Assembly (NCBI GenBank): GCA_029968055.1
Contig: JASCNX010000008.1
Location: forward strand, 124,001 to 188,000
DNA from: Xenophilus aerolatus
Lineage (GTDB): Bacteria; Pseudomonadota; Gammaproteobacteria; Burkholderiales; Burkholderiaceae_C
Direction of reading: 5' to 3'
Length of the DNA stretch: 64,000 bases
In this document: positions 1 through 9,446 of the stretch, one piece after another
Position numbering within the stretch: position 1 is the first letter of the stretch
How the letters are laid out: each line of letters starts with the position of its first letter
Notes under the pieces: model-generated
The model's input: only the letters and a program-made list of their open reading frames with translations
Databases searched by the model: none
Told to the model about the DNA's origin: nothing
Translations under genes and position numbers: made by a program

Positions 1-728
1 CCCGGAAGGTGGAACTCAACGCCATGGGGCGCGCCTTCCTGCCGCGGGCGCGGCATGTGCTGGGCGAACTCGAGAGCGCGCTGCTGGGCATGGTCGAGCT
101 GTCCGACCGCATCCGGGGGCTGGTCACCGTGGCGTGCATCCCTTCGGCAGTGAACAATTTCGTGGCCGGCGTCGTGCGCGAATTCCACCGGCGCTTCCCC
201 GCCATCCGCGTGCGGCTGCTCGACCAGTCGGCCACCGAGATCCTCCTGTCCGTTGCCCGTGCCGAAGCGGACTTCGGCATCACCTACCTCGGGGCGCAGG
301 AGCCCGACCTGGAATTCGAGCAACTGGCGGTCGAGCCCTTCGTGCTGGCATGCCGGCCCGACCACCCGCTGGCCACGAGAAAGCGCGTGCGATGGTCGGA
401 ACTGGCGGACTACGAATGCGTGGTGCTGGCGCCAGGCAGTGGGAACCGGCTGCTGATCGACCAGGGACTTGCACACACCGGGGTGCCGACCCGATGGACC
501 TGCGAGGTCCAGCACGTGCCGGCCCAGCTCAGCCTGATCGAGGCCGGCGTGGGGGTGGGCGCCGTTCCGCGCCTGGCCCTGGCCGGCGGTGCAGGCGCGT
601 CGCTCGTGAGCGTGCCGCTGGTGGAGCCGGCCCTGAGCCGCCGCGTCGGTACCGTTCGCCTGCGCGGCCGGCCGTTGGCGGGTGGTGTCCAGGCCTTTCA
701 CGACGCCCTGTTCGAGGCCCAGGCCTGA
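1..728 (+). CDS. LysR-family transcriptional regulator, C-terminal part
   Basis: The open frame runs in from the left edge (first in-frame codon at base 3) and stops at 728. About 240 residues remain. They carry the end of the LysR linker helix followed by a complete periplasmic-binding-protein-like effector domain, beginning around the segment that reads VTVACIPSAV. The N-terminal winged helix-turn-helix lies outside the window, so target genes cannot be judged. The 3' neighbour xth is convergent and 72 bp away. The family assignment is firm from domain architecture; the ligand is unknown. Confidence 0.85.
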   Translation, partial: RKVELNAMGRAFLPRARHVLGELESALLGMVELSDRIRGLVTVACIPSAVNNFVAGVVREFHRRFPAIRVRLLDQSATEILLSVARAEADFGITYLGAQEPDLEFEQLAVEPFVLACRPDHPLATRKRVRWSELADYECVVLAPGSGNRLLIDQGLAHTGVPTRWTCEVQHVPAQLSLIEAGVGVGAVPRLALAGGAGASLVSVPLVEPALSRRVGTVRLRGRPLAGGVQAFHDALFEAQA

Positions 729-800
729 AGCGCCCCCGGGCCGCTCGATCGCGAAGCACAAGCCCACGGGCGTGCTGCGCGTTGCGCGGGCCCAGCCGGT

Positions 801-1604
801 CTACAGCTGCATGTCGTAGTCCACCGTGATCGGCGCGTGGTCGCTGAACTTGATGGTCTTGAAGATGTGCTCGCTGCGCGCGAGCTGCGCCAGGGCCGGG
901 GTTGCGAGGTGGTAGTCCAGCCGCCAGCCCACGTTCTTCGCGTAGGCCTGGCCGCGGTTGCTCCACCACGTGTAGCAGGCGTCGGTGGTGTCGGGCTGCA
1001 GGTGGCGGTACACGTCGACCAGGCCGGCGCCTTCGGCACCGGCGTCGAGCAGCCGCGTCATCCAGGCACGCTCCTCGGGCAGGAAGCCGCTGTTCTTCTG
1101 GTTGCCCTTCCAGTTCTTCAGGTCGGCCTCCTTGTGAGCGATGTTGATGTCGCCGCACAGGATGAACTCGCGGTCTTTCTTGAGCGCGACGAGATAGGGC
1201 ATGAAGCCGGCCAGGAAGCGGAACTTGGCGGCCTGCCGCTCCTCGCCCGAGCTGCCGCTGGGGAAGTAGCAGCTGATGATCGACAGCTTGCGCTGCGGCG
1301 TGTCGAAGCGCAGTTCCAGGTAGCGGCCCTCGGCGTCGAACTCCGCGTCGCCCCAGCCGACGACGACGTCGCTGGGTGCATGCCTGGTGTAGATCGCCGT
1401 GCCCGCGTAGCCTTTCTTCTCGGCGAAGTGGAAGTGCCCCTTGAGCCCGGCCATTTCCTCGAAGCGGCCCTCGACATCGCTGGCCGAGACGCGGATCTCC
1501 TGCATGCAAATACAATCCGGCGCCGTTTCGGCGACCCAGTCGGCCACCCCCTTGGTGGCGGCCGAGCGCAGGCCGTTGAGGTTGAGGCTGGTCAGTTTGA
1601 ACAC
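801..1604 (-). CDS. xth: Exodeoxyribonuclease III
   Basis: A 267-residue endonuclease/exonuclease/phosphatase-fold protein that cuts DNA at abasic sites and degrades 3' ends in base-excision repair. The catalytic set is visible: Glu36 in CMQEIRV, Asp152 and Asn154 in CGDINIAH, Asp230 in NVGWRLDYH, and His256 in FSDHAPI, matching E. coli XthA numbering within one or two residues. I chose the GTG at 1604 because the protein then starts directly with the family's FKLTSLNLNGLRS strand; the frame stays open upstream but that part has no homology. Start codons of xth and pyrE lie only 15 bp apart on opposite strands. Confidence 0.93.
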   Translation of the reverse strand: MFKLTSLNLNGLRSAATKGVADWVAETAPDCICMQEIRVSASDVEGRFEEMAGLKGHFHFAEKKGYAGTAIYTRHAPSDVVVGWGDAEFDAEGRYLELRFDTPQRKLSIISCYFPSGSSGEERQAAKFRFLAGFMPYLVALKKDREFILCGDINIAHKEADLKNWKGNQKNSGFLPEERAWMTRLLDAGAEGAGLVDVYRHLQPDTTDACYTWWSNRGQAYAKNVGWRLDYHLATPALAQLARSEHIFKTIKFSDHAPITVDYDMQL

Positions 1605-1619
1605 GACGAGGAATTCCCG

Positions 1620-2300
1620 ATGGCTGAGGTGAGAACGGATGGCGCGCTGGCGCAGGACTTCGTGCAGTTCGCGCTCGATGCCGGCGTGTTGCGCTTCGGC
1701 CAGTTCAAGACCAAGGCCGGGCGCATCAGCCCCTACTTCTTCAATGCGGGGCTCTTCAACGATGGCGCCCGCATCGCGCGGCTGGCGGAATTCTATGCAG
1801 CGCGCCTGATCGATTCGGGGCTCGAGTTCGACATGATCTTCGGCCCCGCGTACAAGGGCATCCCGCTGGGCGCCACCGTGGCGGCCGAGCTGGCGCGGCG
1901 CGGCCGCAACGTGCCCTTCGCCTACAACCGCAAAGAGGCCAAGGACCACGGCGAGGGCGGCTCGCTGGTCGGTGCCCCGCTCGCCGGCCGGGTGCTGATC
2001 GTGGACGACGTGATGTCCGCCGGGACGGCCGTGCGCGAGTCGATCGGCACCATCCGCGCCGCCGGCGCCACGCCGCATGCGGTGGCGATCGCGCTGGACC
2101 GCCAGGAGATGGCGACCGAGAACGGGGTGGACGTTCCGCACAGTGCAGTGCAATATGTCCGCAACCAGCTGGGCATGCAGGTGATTGCCATCGCCACGCT
2201 GGACGACTTGCTAGAGTATCTGGACCAGCGCGCAAGCGACGAGCTGCGCGCGCATCGCGAGGGAGTATTGGCCTACCGGACCCGTTACGGCGCGGTCTGA
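1620..2300 (+). CDS. pyrE: Orotate phosphoribosyltransferase
   Basis: A 226-residue type I phosphoribosyltransferase that joins orotate to PRPP to give OMP in de novo pyrimidine synthesis. The PRPP-binding motif VDDVMSAGTA is at residues 128-137 and the flexible catalytic loop RKEAKDHGEGG at 104-114. The ATG at 1620 has a GAGGA ribosome site just upstream, giving the usual family length. Its promoter must lie inside the 5' end of xth because only 15 bp separate the two genes. The stop overlaps the start of the next gene by one base, so the two are probably cotranscribed. Confidence 0.96.
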   Translation: MAEVRTDGALAQDFVQFALDAGVLRFGQFKTKAGRISPYFFNAGLFNDGARIARLAEFYAARLIDSGLEFDMIFGPAYKGIPLGATVAAELARRGRNVPFAYNRKEAKDHGEGGSLVGAPLAGRVLIVDDVMSAGTAVRESIGTIRAAGATPHAVAIALDRQEMATENGVDVPHSAVQYVRNQLGMQVIAIATLDDLLEYLDQRASDELRAHREGVLAYRTRYGAV

Positions 2301-3019
2301 TGCCGTTTCGACCCGGAGAGTTCGTGCCGCCCCATGCCCCCCTCGTTCCCTTTGTCCGGGGCCTCGCGCTCGGGATCTGCGCCTTGCTGGCCCAGGCCGG
2401 CGCCTGGGCGCAGCAGGGCCAGGACGCGGCCAATGCCGGCGGCATCTACAGCTGCGTGGACGGCAGCGGCCGCACCATCACCTCCGACCGGCCGATCCCG
2501 GCGTGCTTCGACCGCGAGCAGGTCGAGCTCACCCCCAGCGGCACCGTGCGCCGCCGCATCGAGCCGCGCTACACGGCCCGTGAACTGGAACAGCGCGAAG
2601 CGCGTCAGCGCGAGGCCGAGCAGGCGGCCATGCGCGCGCGCGAGGACCGCCGCCGCGAGCGCGCGTTGCTCATCCGCTACCCGAACGTCGCGACCCACGA
2701 GCGCGAGCGTGCCGAGGCGATGACGCAGATCGATGCCGTGATCGGTGCCGCGCGCAAGCGCCTGAGCGAACTGGCCGAGGAGCGCCGCAAGATCGACGGC
2801 GAGATGGAGTTCTACAAGAAGGACCCGAGCAAGGCGCCGCCCTCGCTGCGCCGCCAGCTCGACGACAACGACCAGAGCGTGGCGGTGCAGAACCGCTTCA
2901 TCGCCGAGCAGGACGCCGAGAAGCGCCGCGTGAACGCCCGCTTCGACGAGGAGCGCACGCGCCTCGTGCAACTGTGGGCGCCCGAGCGAGGCGGCACGGC
3001 GCAGCGCCCGGCACCCTGA
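2300..3019 (+). CDS. DUF4124-domain exported protein
   Basis: A 239-residue protein of unknown function. A hydrophobic segment at about residues 15-38 followed by AWAQ looks like a signal peptide. It leads into a short DUF4124-type region (IYSCVDGSGRTITSDRPIPACFD, here broken as IYSCVDGSGR and TITSDRPIPAC), which in this family is a periplasmic domain. The rest, roughly residues 80-235, is strongly charged and rich in Arg and Glu, probably a long coiled coil. It starts on the last base of the pyrE stop, a typical translational coupling. No enzymatic motif is seen. Confidence 0.75.
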   Translation: MPFRPGEFVPPHAPLVPFVRGLALGICALLAQAGAWAQQGQDAANAGGIYSCVDGSGRTITSDRPIPACFDREQVELTPSGTVRRRIEPRYTARELEQREARQREAEQAAMRAREDRRRERALLIRYPNVATHERERAEAMTQIDAVIGAARKRLSELAEERRKIDGEMEFYKKDPSKAPPSLRRQLDDNDQSVAVQNRFIAEQDAEKRRVNARFDEERTRLVQLWAPERGGTAQRPAP

Positions 3020-3052
3020 GGCGCGGCGGCTCGCGCCGCCATGGCGTGACGC

Positions 3053-4501
3053 TCAGCCCAGCTTCGCCTTGAGCAGCGCATTGACCTGCGCCGGGTTGGC
3101 CTTGCCCTTGCTCTCCTTCATCACCTGGCCGACCAGGGCGTTGAAGGCCTTGTCCTTGCCGGCGCGGTACTCGGCGATGTTCTTCTCGTTCTTCGCGAGC
3201 ACGTCGTCGACGATCTTCTCCAAAGCGCCGGTGTCGCTCATCTGCTTGAGGCCCTTGGCCTCGATGAGGGCGTCGACGTCCTGGCCTTCGCCGGTCCACA
3301 GGGCGTCGAAGACCTGGCGCGCGGCGTTATTGGAGATGGTGCCGTCGGCGATGCGGCCGATGAGCTGCGCCAGTTGAGCGGCGCTCACGGGTGCGGCGTC
3401 GATGCCGAGCTCCTGCGCGTTCAGGCGCTTGGAGATCTCGCCCTGCAGCCAGTTGCTGGCCAGCTTGGGCGCCGCGCCGGCGGCCACCGCCGCCTCGAAG
3501 TACGCCGCATGGGCCGGGCTCTGCGTGAGCTGCGCCGCGTCGTACTCGGACAGGCCATGGTCGCGCACGTAGCGCGCCGCCATCGCGCGGGGCAGTTCGG
3601 GCATGCCGAGCTTCACGCGCTCGATCCACTCGGCGGCGATCGCCAGCGGCGGCAGGTCGGGGTCGGGGAAGTAGCGGTAGTCGGCCGCGTCTTCCTTGGT
3701 GCGCATGGCGCGCGTCTCGCCCGTGTCGGGGTCGAAAAGCACGGTGGCCTGCTGGATCGCGATGCCGTCCTCGATCTGCTCGATCTGCCAGCGGATCTCG
3801 AAGTCGATCGCCTGCTGCATGAAGCGGAAGCTGTTGAGGTTCTTGATCTCGCGCCGCGTGCCCAGGGGCTGGCCCGGCCTGCGCACCGACACGTTGGCGT
3901 CGCAGCGGAAGCTCCCTTCCTGCATGTTGCCGTCGCAGATGCCGATCCAGGTCACGATCTTGTGCAGCTCCTTCGCATAGGCCACGGCCTCGGCGGTGGA
4001 GCGCATGTCGGGCTCGGTCACGATCTCCAGCAGCGGCGTGCCGGCGCGGTTCAGGTCGATGCCGCTCATGCCGACGAAGTCCTCGTGCAGCGACTTGCCC
4101 GCGTCTTCCTCCAGGTGCGCGCGCACCAGGCGCACCGTCTTCAGCTCGTCGCCGAGGTAGAAGCTCACCGAGCCGCCCTGCACGACGGGGATCTCGTACT
4201 GGCTGATCTGGTAGCCCTTGGGCAGGTCGGGGTAGAAGTAGTTCTTGCGAGCGAAGATGGAGCGCGGTGCGATGGTGCTGCCCAGCGCCAGGCCGAGCTT
4301 GATCGCGCGCTCGACGGCGCCCTTGTTCATCACCGGCAGCGTGCCGGGCAGCGCCAGGTCCACGGCGCAGGCCTGCGTGTTGGGCTCGGCGCCGAAGGCC
4401 GTGCTGGCGCGGCTGAAGATCTTGCTCGCGGTGGAGAGCTGGGCGTGGGTCTCGAAGCCGATGACGACTTCGTAGCCTTGGACGAGGGGCGGGGGGGTCA
4501 T
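3053..4501 (-). CDS. gatB: Aspartyl/glutamyl-tRNA amidotransferase subunit B
   Basis: A 482-residue GatB, the subunit that binds misacylated Glu-tRNA(Gln) or Asp-tRNA(Asn), phosphorylates the side chain and accepts ammonia from GatA. The N-terminal catalytic cradle begins [13 protein letters not shown] and the C-terminal YqeY-like tail ends in [16 protein letters not shown]. The ATG at 4501 fits the family N-terminus; an in-frame ATG at 4540 would add unrelated residues from the repeat region. No good Shine-Dalgarno sequence precedes 4501. gatB is separated from gatA by a 144-bp spacer made of nested inverted repeats, rather than being tightly coupled as gatC-gatA is. Confidence 0.96.
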   Translation of the reverse strand: MTPPPLVQGYEVVIGFETHAQLSTASKIFSRASTAFGAEPNTQACAVDLALPGTLPVMNKGAVERAIKLGLALGSTIAPRSIFARKNYFYPDLPKGYQISQYEIPVVQGGSVSFYLGDELKTVRLVRAHLEEDAGKSLHEDFVGMSGIDLNRAGTPLLEIVTEPDMRSTAEAVAYAKELHKIVTWIGICDGNMQEGSFRCDANVSVRRPGQPLGTRREIKNLNSFRFMQQAIDFEIRWQIEQIEDGIAIQQATVLFDPDTGETRAMRTKEDAADYRYFPDPDLPPLAIAAEWIERVKLGMPELPRAMAARYVRDHGLSEYDAAQLTQSPAHAAYFEAAVAAGAAPKLASNWLQGEISKRLNAQELGIDAAPVSAAQLAQLIGRIADGTISNNAARQVFDALWTGEGQDVDALIEAKGLKQMSDTGALEKIVDDVLAKNEKNIAEYRAGKDKAFNALVGQVMKESKGKANPAQVNALLKAKLG

Positions 4502-4517
4502 GGTGCTTTGAATGCGG

Positions 4518-4638
4518 ACTTCCGGACGCAGAGGACGCAAAGATCACGCAGAGGACGCAAAAGAACAGCCATCGAAGTTCTTTTCTTGAATCCTTTTGCG
4601 TCCTCTGCGAAACCTTTGCGTCCTCTGCGTCCGGAAGT
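4518..4638. repeat. Nested inverted repeat between gatB and gatA
   Basis: Two inverted repeats are nested. The outer arms, 4518-4542 and 4614-4638, are perfectly complementary over 25 bp. The inner arms, 4547-4563 and 4593-4609, are perfectly complementary over 17 bp. All four arms are versions of one unit, CGCAGAGGACGCAAAG. The whole can fold into one long cruciform or RNA hairpin within the gat transcript. It looks like a mobile intergenic repeat that has inserted in the operon; it has no T-run and so is not a classical terminator. Confidence 0.9.
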
Positions 4639-4645
4639 TTGTTTT

Positions 4646-6154
4646 TCAGTAGCCCTGCGGCACGCGCGCGTGCCAGTCGGTGGCCTGCTGGAAGCGGTGG
4701 GCGGCGTTGAGCAGCCTGGCTTCGGCGAAGTAGTTGCCGATCAGCTGCAGGCCCACGGGCAGGCCCGCATCGAAGCCCGCCGGCACGCTCATGCCGGGCA
4801 GGCCGGCCAGCGAACCGGGCAGGGTGAAGATGTCGGCCAGATAGTCGGCCACCGGGTCGTCGCCGTGCTCGCCGATCTTCCAGGCCACGGTGGGCGCGGC
4901 CGGGCCGGCGATCAGGTCGCAGTCCCTGAAGGCGTTCTGGAAGTCGTCGGCGATCATGCGGCGCACCCTCTGCGCCTGCAGGTAGTAGGCGTCGTAGTAG
5001 CCATGCGAGAGGACATAGGTGCCGATCATGATGCGGCGCTTGACCTCGTCGCCGAAGCCTTCCTCGCGTGTCTTCGCGTACATGTCGGCCAGGTCCTTGT
5101 ACTGCGCGGCGCGGTGGCCGAACTTCACGCCGTCGAAGCGGCTGAGGTTGGAGCTGGCCTCGGCGGCGGCGCAGATGTAGTAGACCGGGATCGACAGCTC
5201 GGTGCGCGGCAGGCTGACCTCCACGCGCCTGGCGCCGAGCTTCTCGTACTCCTTCAGGGCCGCGTCGACGGCCGCGCGCACGCCGGGCGCGACGCCCTCG
5301 CCGAGGAACTCCCTCGGCACGCCGATGCGCAGGCCTTCGAGCGAGCCGTTCAGCGTGCGGGCGAAGTCTTCGGCCGGCCGGTCCAGCGAGGTCGAGTCGC
5401 GGTCCGGGTCGGGTCCGCACATCGCCGACAGCAGCAGCGCGCAGTCCTCGGCCGAGCGGGCCATCGGGCCGGCCTGGTCCAGGCTGGAGGCGAAGGCCAC
5501 CATGCCGTAGCGCGAGGCGCGGCCGTAGGTGGGCTTGATGCCGGTCACGCCGCAGAAGCTCGCGGGCTGGCGGATCGAGCCGCCGGTGTCGGTGCCGGTG
5601 GCGGCGGGCGCGAGGCGGGCGGCCACCGCGGCCGCGCTGCCGCCCGAGGAGCCGCCGGGGATGCGGGCCGCGTCCCACGGGTTGCGCACGGGCGCGGCCT
5701 GCGTGGCGCCCACGGCGGGCACGGCGACGTTCTCGTTGGCCGAGCCCATGGCGAACTCGTCGCAGCTGAGCTTGCCCAGGGTCACCATGCCGGCACCGCC
5801 CGGCTCACCGATCCCCAGCTTGCGCACCACGGTGGCGTCGAAGGGCGACTGGTAGCCGGCCAGGATCTTCGAGCCGGCGGTGGTCGGGAAGGCGGTGGTG
5901 ACGAAGATGTCCTTGTGCGCGATGGGCACGCCGGCCAGCGCCGGAGCGTTGCCGGCGGCGAGGGCCGCGTCGGCGGCGCGCGCCTGGGCCAGCGTGGCGT
6001 CCTCGTCGACGGCCACGAAGGCCGCCAGGTCCTGGTGCGCCTTCATGCGGGCCAGGAAATGCTGCGCCGTCTCGACGGCCGACACCTCGCGGGCCGCCAG
6101 CGCCTTCGCCAGCCCGGCGACGCCCTGCTCGTGAAGATCCTTGCCGGCGCTCAT
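4646..6154 (-). CDS. gatA: Aspartyl/glutamyl-tRNA amidotransferase subunit A
   Basis: A 502-residue amidase-signature enzyme that hydrolyses glutamine and channels ammonia to GatB for transamidation of Glu-tRNA(Gln)/Asp-tRNA(Asn). The Ser-cisSer-Lys triad is visible: Lys81 in PIAHKDIF, Ser169 in [10 protein letters not shown] and Ser193 in [11 protein letters not shown]. The ATG at 6154 overlaps the gatC stop as ATGA, so translation is coupled to gatC. Length and motif spacing are standard. With gatB and gatC it completes the heterotrimer, which implies that this organism makes Gln-tRNA or Asn-tRNA indirectly. Confidence 0.96.
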   Translation of the reverse strand: MSAGKDLHEQGVAGLAKALAAREVSAVETAQHFLARMKAHQDLAAFVAVDEDATLAQARAADAALAAGNAPALAGVPIAHKDIFVTTAFPTTAGSKILAGYQSPFDATVVRKLGIGEPGGAGMVTLGKLSCDEFAMGSANENVAVPAVGATQAAPVRNPWDAARIPGGSSGGSAAAVAARLAPAATGTDTGGSIRQPASFCGVTGIKPTYGRASRYGMVAFASSLDQAGPMARSAEDCALLLSAMCGPDPDRDSTSLDRPAEDFARTLNGSLEGLRIGVPREFLGEGVAPGVRAAVDAALKEYEKLGARRVEVSLPRTELSIPVYYICAAAEASSNLSRFDGVKFGHRAAQYKDLADMYAKTREEGFGDEVKRRIMIGTYVLSHGYYDAYYLQAQRVRRMIADDFQNAFRDCDLIAGPAAPTVAWKIGEHGDDPVADYLADIFTLPGSLAGLPGMSVPAGFDAGLPVGLQLIGNYFAEARLLNAAHRFQQATDWHARVPQGY

Positions 6155-6450
6155 TCGATCACCTTCGGCACGAGGAAGAGGCCGGCCTCGACGGCGGGGG
6201 CGCTCTTCTGGTTGGCGGTGCGGTTGTCGGGCTCGCTCACCACGTCCTCGCGCAGGCGCAGGGTGATGTCCTCGATGGCCGCGACCGGGTGGGCCAGCGG
6301 CTCGACGCCGGCGGTGTCGACGGCGCGCATGCGCTCGACCAGGTCGAAAAAGCCGTTGATCTGGCTGAGCATGCGCTCGCTTTCGTCAGGGGCCAGTTGC
6401 AGCTTCGCCAGCGAGGCGATGCGCGCGATGTCGTTGGAAGTCAGTGCCAT
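6151..6450 (-). CDS. gatC: Aspartyl/glutamyl-tRNA amidotransferase subunit C
   Basis: A 99-residue GatC, the small subunit that clamps GatA and GatB together. The family N-terminus reads [17 protein letters not shown] and the C-terminus ends in a hydrophobic LFLVPKVIE tail. I start it at the ATG at 6450; an in-frame ATG at 6495 would add arginine-rich residues absent from the family. It is the first gene of the gatCAB operon, overlaps gatA by four bases, and faces mreB across a 240-bp divergent promoter region. Confidence 0.93.
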   Translation of the reverse strand: MALTSNDIARIASLAKLQLAPDESERMLSQINGFFDLVERMRAVDTAGVEPLAHPVAAIEDITLRLREDVVSEPDNRTANQKSAPAVEAGLFLVPKVIE

Positions 6451-7734
<1,284 letters not shown>

Positions 7735-7752
7735 TTGCACGCTAGTCTCGCG

Positions 7753-7778
7753 AGCCGGCCACCCAGGCCGGCTTTTTG
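7753..7778 (+). terminator. Rho-independent (partial) terminator after mreB
   Basis: The sequence forms an 8-bp perfect stem, AGCCGGCC (7753-7760) with GGCCGGCT (7766-7773), closed by a five-base loop and followed by a run of T. It lies 20 bp after the mreB stop and about 30 bp before mreC. Because mreC, mreD and mrdA follow on the same strand, it probably acts as a leaky terminator that makes MreB more abundant than the downstream proteins. Confidence 0.85.
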
Positions 7779-7810
7779 CCATCTGACCTAGCGCTTTTCC
7801 CCTCTTCTCC

Positions 7811-8800
7811 ATGCCGCTCGGCACGCTCGACCGCTCCGCGCCGCCCCTGTTCAACCAGGGGCCCTCGGCGCTGTCGAAGCTGATCTTCTTCAGCGCACTC
7901 GCGCTCTTCCTGATGGTGGCGGACGCACGCTTCGACGTCGTCAACCCGCTGCGCGCCGCCGTCAGCGCGCTGCTCTATCCGGTGCAGTGGATCGCGATGA
8001 AGCCGGTGCAGGCCATCGTCGGCGGCAGCCAGTATTTCGAGGACCTGCGCACGGCCCAGTCGAACGAGGCCGAGGCGCGCCGCGCACTGGCGCTGCAGGC
8101 CGAGCGGGCCAGCCAGGCCGACACGCTGGCCCGCGAGAACGCGCGCCTGCGCGCGTTGCTGGAACTGCGCGAGAACTCGCCCGCGCCGGGCCGTGCCGCC
8201 GAGGTGCTGTTCGACACCGCCGACCCCTACACCCGCAAGGTGGTGATCGACCAGGGCCTCACGCAGGGCATCGCGCCGGGCTCGCCGGTGATCGACGAGC
8301 AGGGCGTGTTGGGCCAAGTGACGCTGGTGCAGCCCTTCTCCAGCGAGGTGACGCTGGTGATCGACCGCGACCTGTCGATCCCGGTACAGAACACCCGCAC
8401 CGGCGTGCGCAGCGTGGCCTTCGGCGACGCCACCACCCACGGCGGCGGCATGGAGCTGCGCTTCATCGCCGCCAACTCCGACATCCAGGAGGGCGACGTG
8501 CTCGCCACCAGCGGGGTCGACGGCGTCTACCCGGCCGGGCTGCCCGTGGCCCGGGTCGACCGCATCGACCGCCGGGCCGACTCGGCCTTCGCGCGCATCC
8601 ACTGCACGCCGCTGGCGCGGGTGAACGCGGCGCGCTACGTGATGGTGCTCGCGCCGGTGGGCACGCCGGCCGCCGCGCTGGCACCGGCCTCGAACCCCGC
8701 GCCCTCGTCCAAGAAGTCCGAGGCCAGGAAGGCGGACAACGGCAAGGACAAGAAGGCCGGACCCGGCCGTCCGGGCCGCCAGGAGGGCACCACGCGATGA
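7811..8800 (+). CDS. mreC: Rod-shape determining protein MreC
   Basis: A 329-residue bitopic inner-membrane protein that links MreB to PBP2 and RodA. A short cytoplasmic tail is followed by one transmembrane helix at about residues 22-40, a coiled coil at about 70-115 (SNEAEARRALALQAERASQA) and the periplasmic double beta-barrel domain (VIDQGLTQGIAPGSPVID and VTLVIDRDLSIPVQN). The last 40 residues are a Lys/Ala/Gly-rich tail without a predicted fold. The stop overlaps the mreD start as ATGA, giving coupled translation. Confidence 0.95.
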   Translation: MPLGTLDRSAPPLFNQGPSALSKLIFFSALALFLMVADARFDVVNPLRAAVSALLYPVQWIAMKPVQAIVGGSQYFEDLRTAQSNEAEARRALALQAERASQADTLARENARLRALLELRENSPAPGRAAEVLFDTADPYTRKVVIDQGLTQGIAPGSPVIDEQGVLGQVTLVQPFSSEVTLVIDRDLSIPVQNTRTGVRSVAFGDATTHGGGMELRFIAANSDIQEGDVLATSGVDGVYPAGLPVARVDRIDRRADSAFARIHCTPLARVNAARYVMVLAPVGTPAAALAPASNPAPSSKKSEARKADNGKDKKAGPGRPGRQEGTTR

Positions 8801-9318
8801 TCATGCGCCCCGGCCAAGAGCAGCTGCTGCTGCCCGTCAGCCCCGTCTTCATGTGGTGCAGCCTGCTGGCCGCGCTGATGGTGAACCTGCTGCCCCTGGG
8901 CCGCCTGGCCTGGACGCCGGACCTGCTGGCCCTGGTGATCGTGTTCTGGGGCGTGCACCAGCCGGCGCGCATTGGCATGGGGGCGGCCTTCGCCTTCGGC
9001 CTGGTGATGGACGTGCACCAGTCGGCGCTGCTGGGCCAGCACGCGCTGAGCTATGCCACGCTGAGCTTCTTCGCGGTCACCATCCACCGGCGGCTGCTCT
9101 GGTACCCGGTGGTGTCGCAGGCGCTGCAGCTGGTGCCGCTGTTCACCATCTCGCACGTCATCGAGCTGGTGATCCGCATGATCGGCGGTGGCGTGTTCCC
9201 GGGCTGGACGATGTTCGTGGCGCCGGCCATCGAGGCCGCCCTGTGGCCGCTGGTCACGGTGCTTCTGCTGGCGCCCCAGCGCCGCACCCCGGAGCCGGAC
9301 GAGAACCGCCCGCTGTGA
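8797..9318 (+). CDS. mreD: Rod-shape determining protein MreD
   Basis: A 173-residue integral membrane protein with five or six hydrophobic segments, the first reading VFMWCSLLAALMVNLLPLG. The family signature around FAFGLVMDVHQSALLGQHAL (residues about 65-85) is present. It works with MreC and PBP2 in the elongasome. The ATG at 8797 overlaps the mreC TGA by four bases. An in-frame ATG two codons later is also possible. Length is normal. Confidence 0.92.
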   Translation: MIMRPGQEQLLLPVSPVFMWCSLLAALMVNLLPLGRLAWTPDLLALVIVFWGVHQPARIGMGAAFAFGLVMDVHQSALLGQHALSYATLSFFAVTIHRRLLWYPVVSQALQLVPLFTISHVIELVIRMIGGGVFPGWTMFVAPAIEAALWPLVTVLLLAPQRRTPEPDENRPL

Positions 9319-9343
9319 TGCTCGCCCGCGTGCCCGAATGAAT

Positions 9344-9360
9344 ACTATTGATTTCATAGC
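9344..9360. repeat. 17-bp intergenic palindrome, copy 1
   Basis: ACTATTGATTTCATAGC lies in the 128-bp gap between mreD and mrdA. It is an imperfect palindrome with CTAT/ATAG arms, and it matches three other 17-mers in non-coding or gene-end positions of this window (40519, 57972, 61306). Function is unknown. Confidence 0.6.
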
Positions 9361-9446
9361 GCGTTGCGCCGGCGGGACGCGCGCCGCGGGCCGATTTGCC
9401 TTGGACATGCAGCGCGCCTAAGCTGCGCTTCGCCGCTGCCCCACCC

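Noticed and set aside
4502-4645. Rho-independent terminator between gatB and gatA
   Set aside because: The hairpin is long but is not followed by a T-run, and gatB must still be expressed from the same operon.
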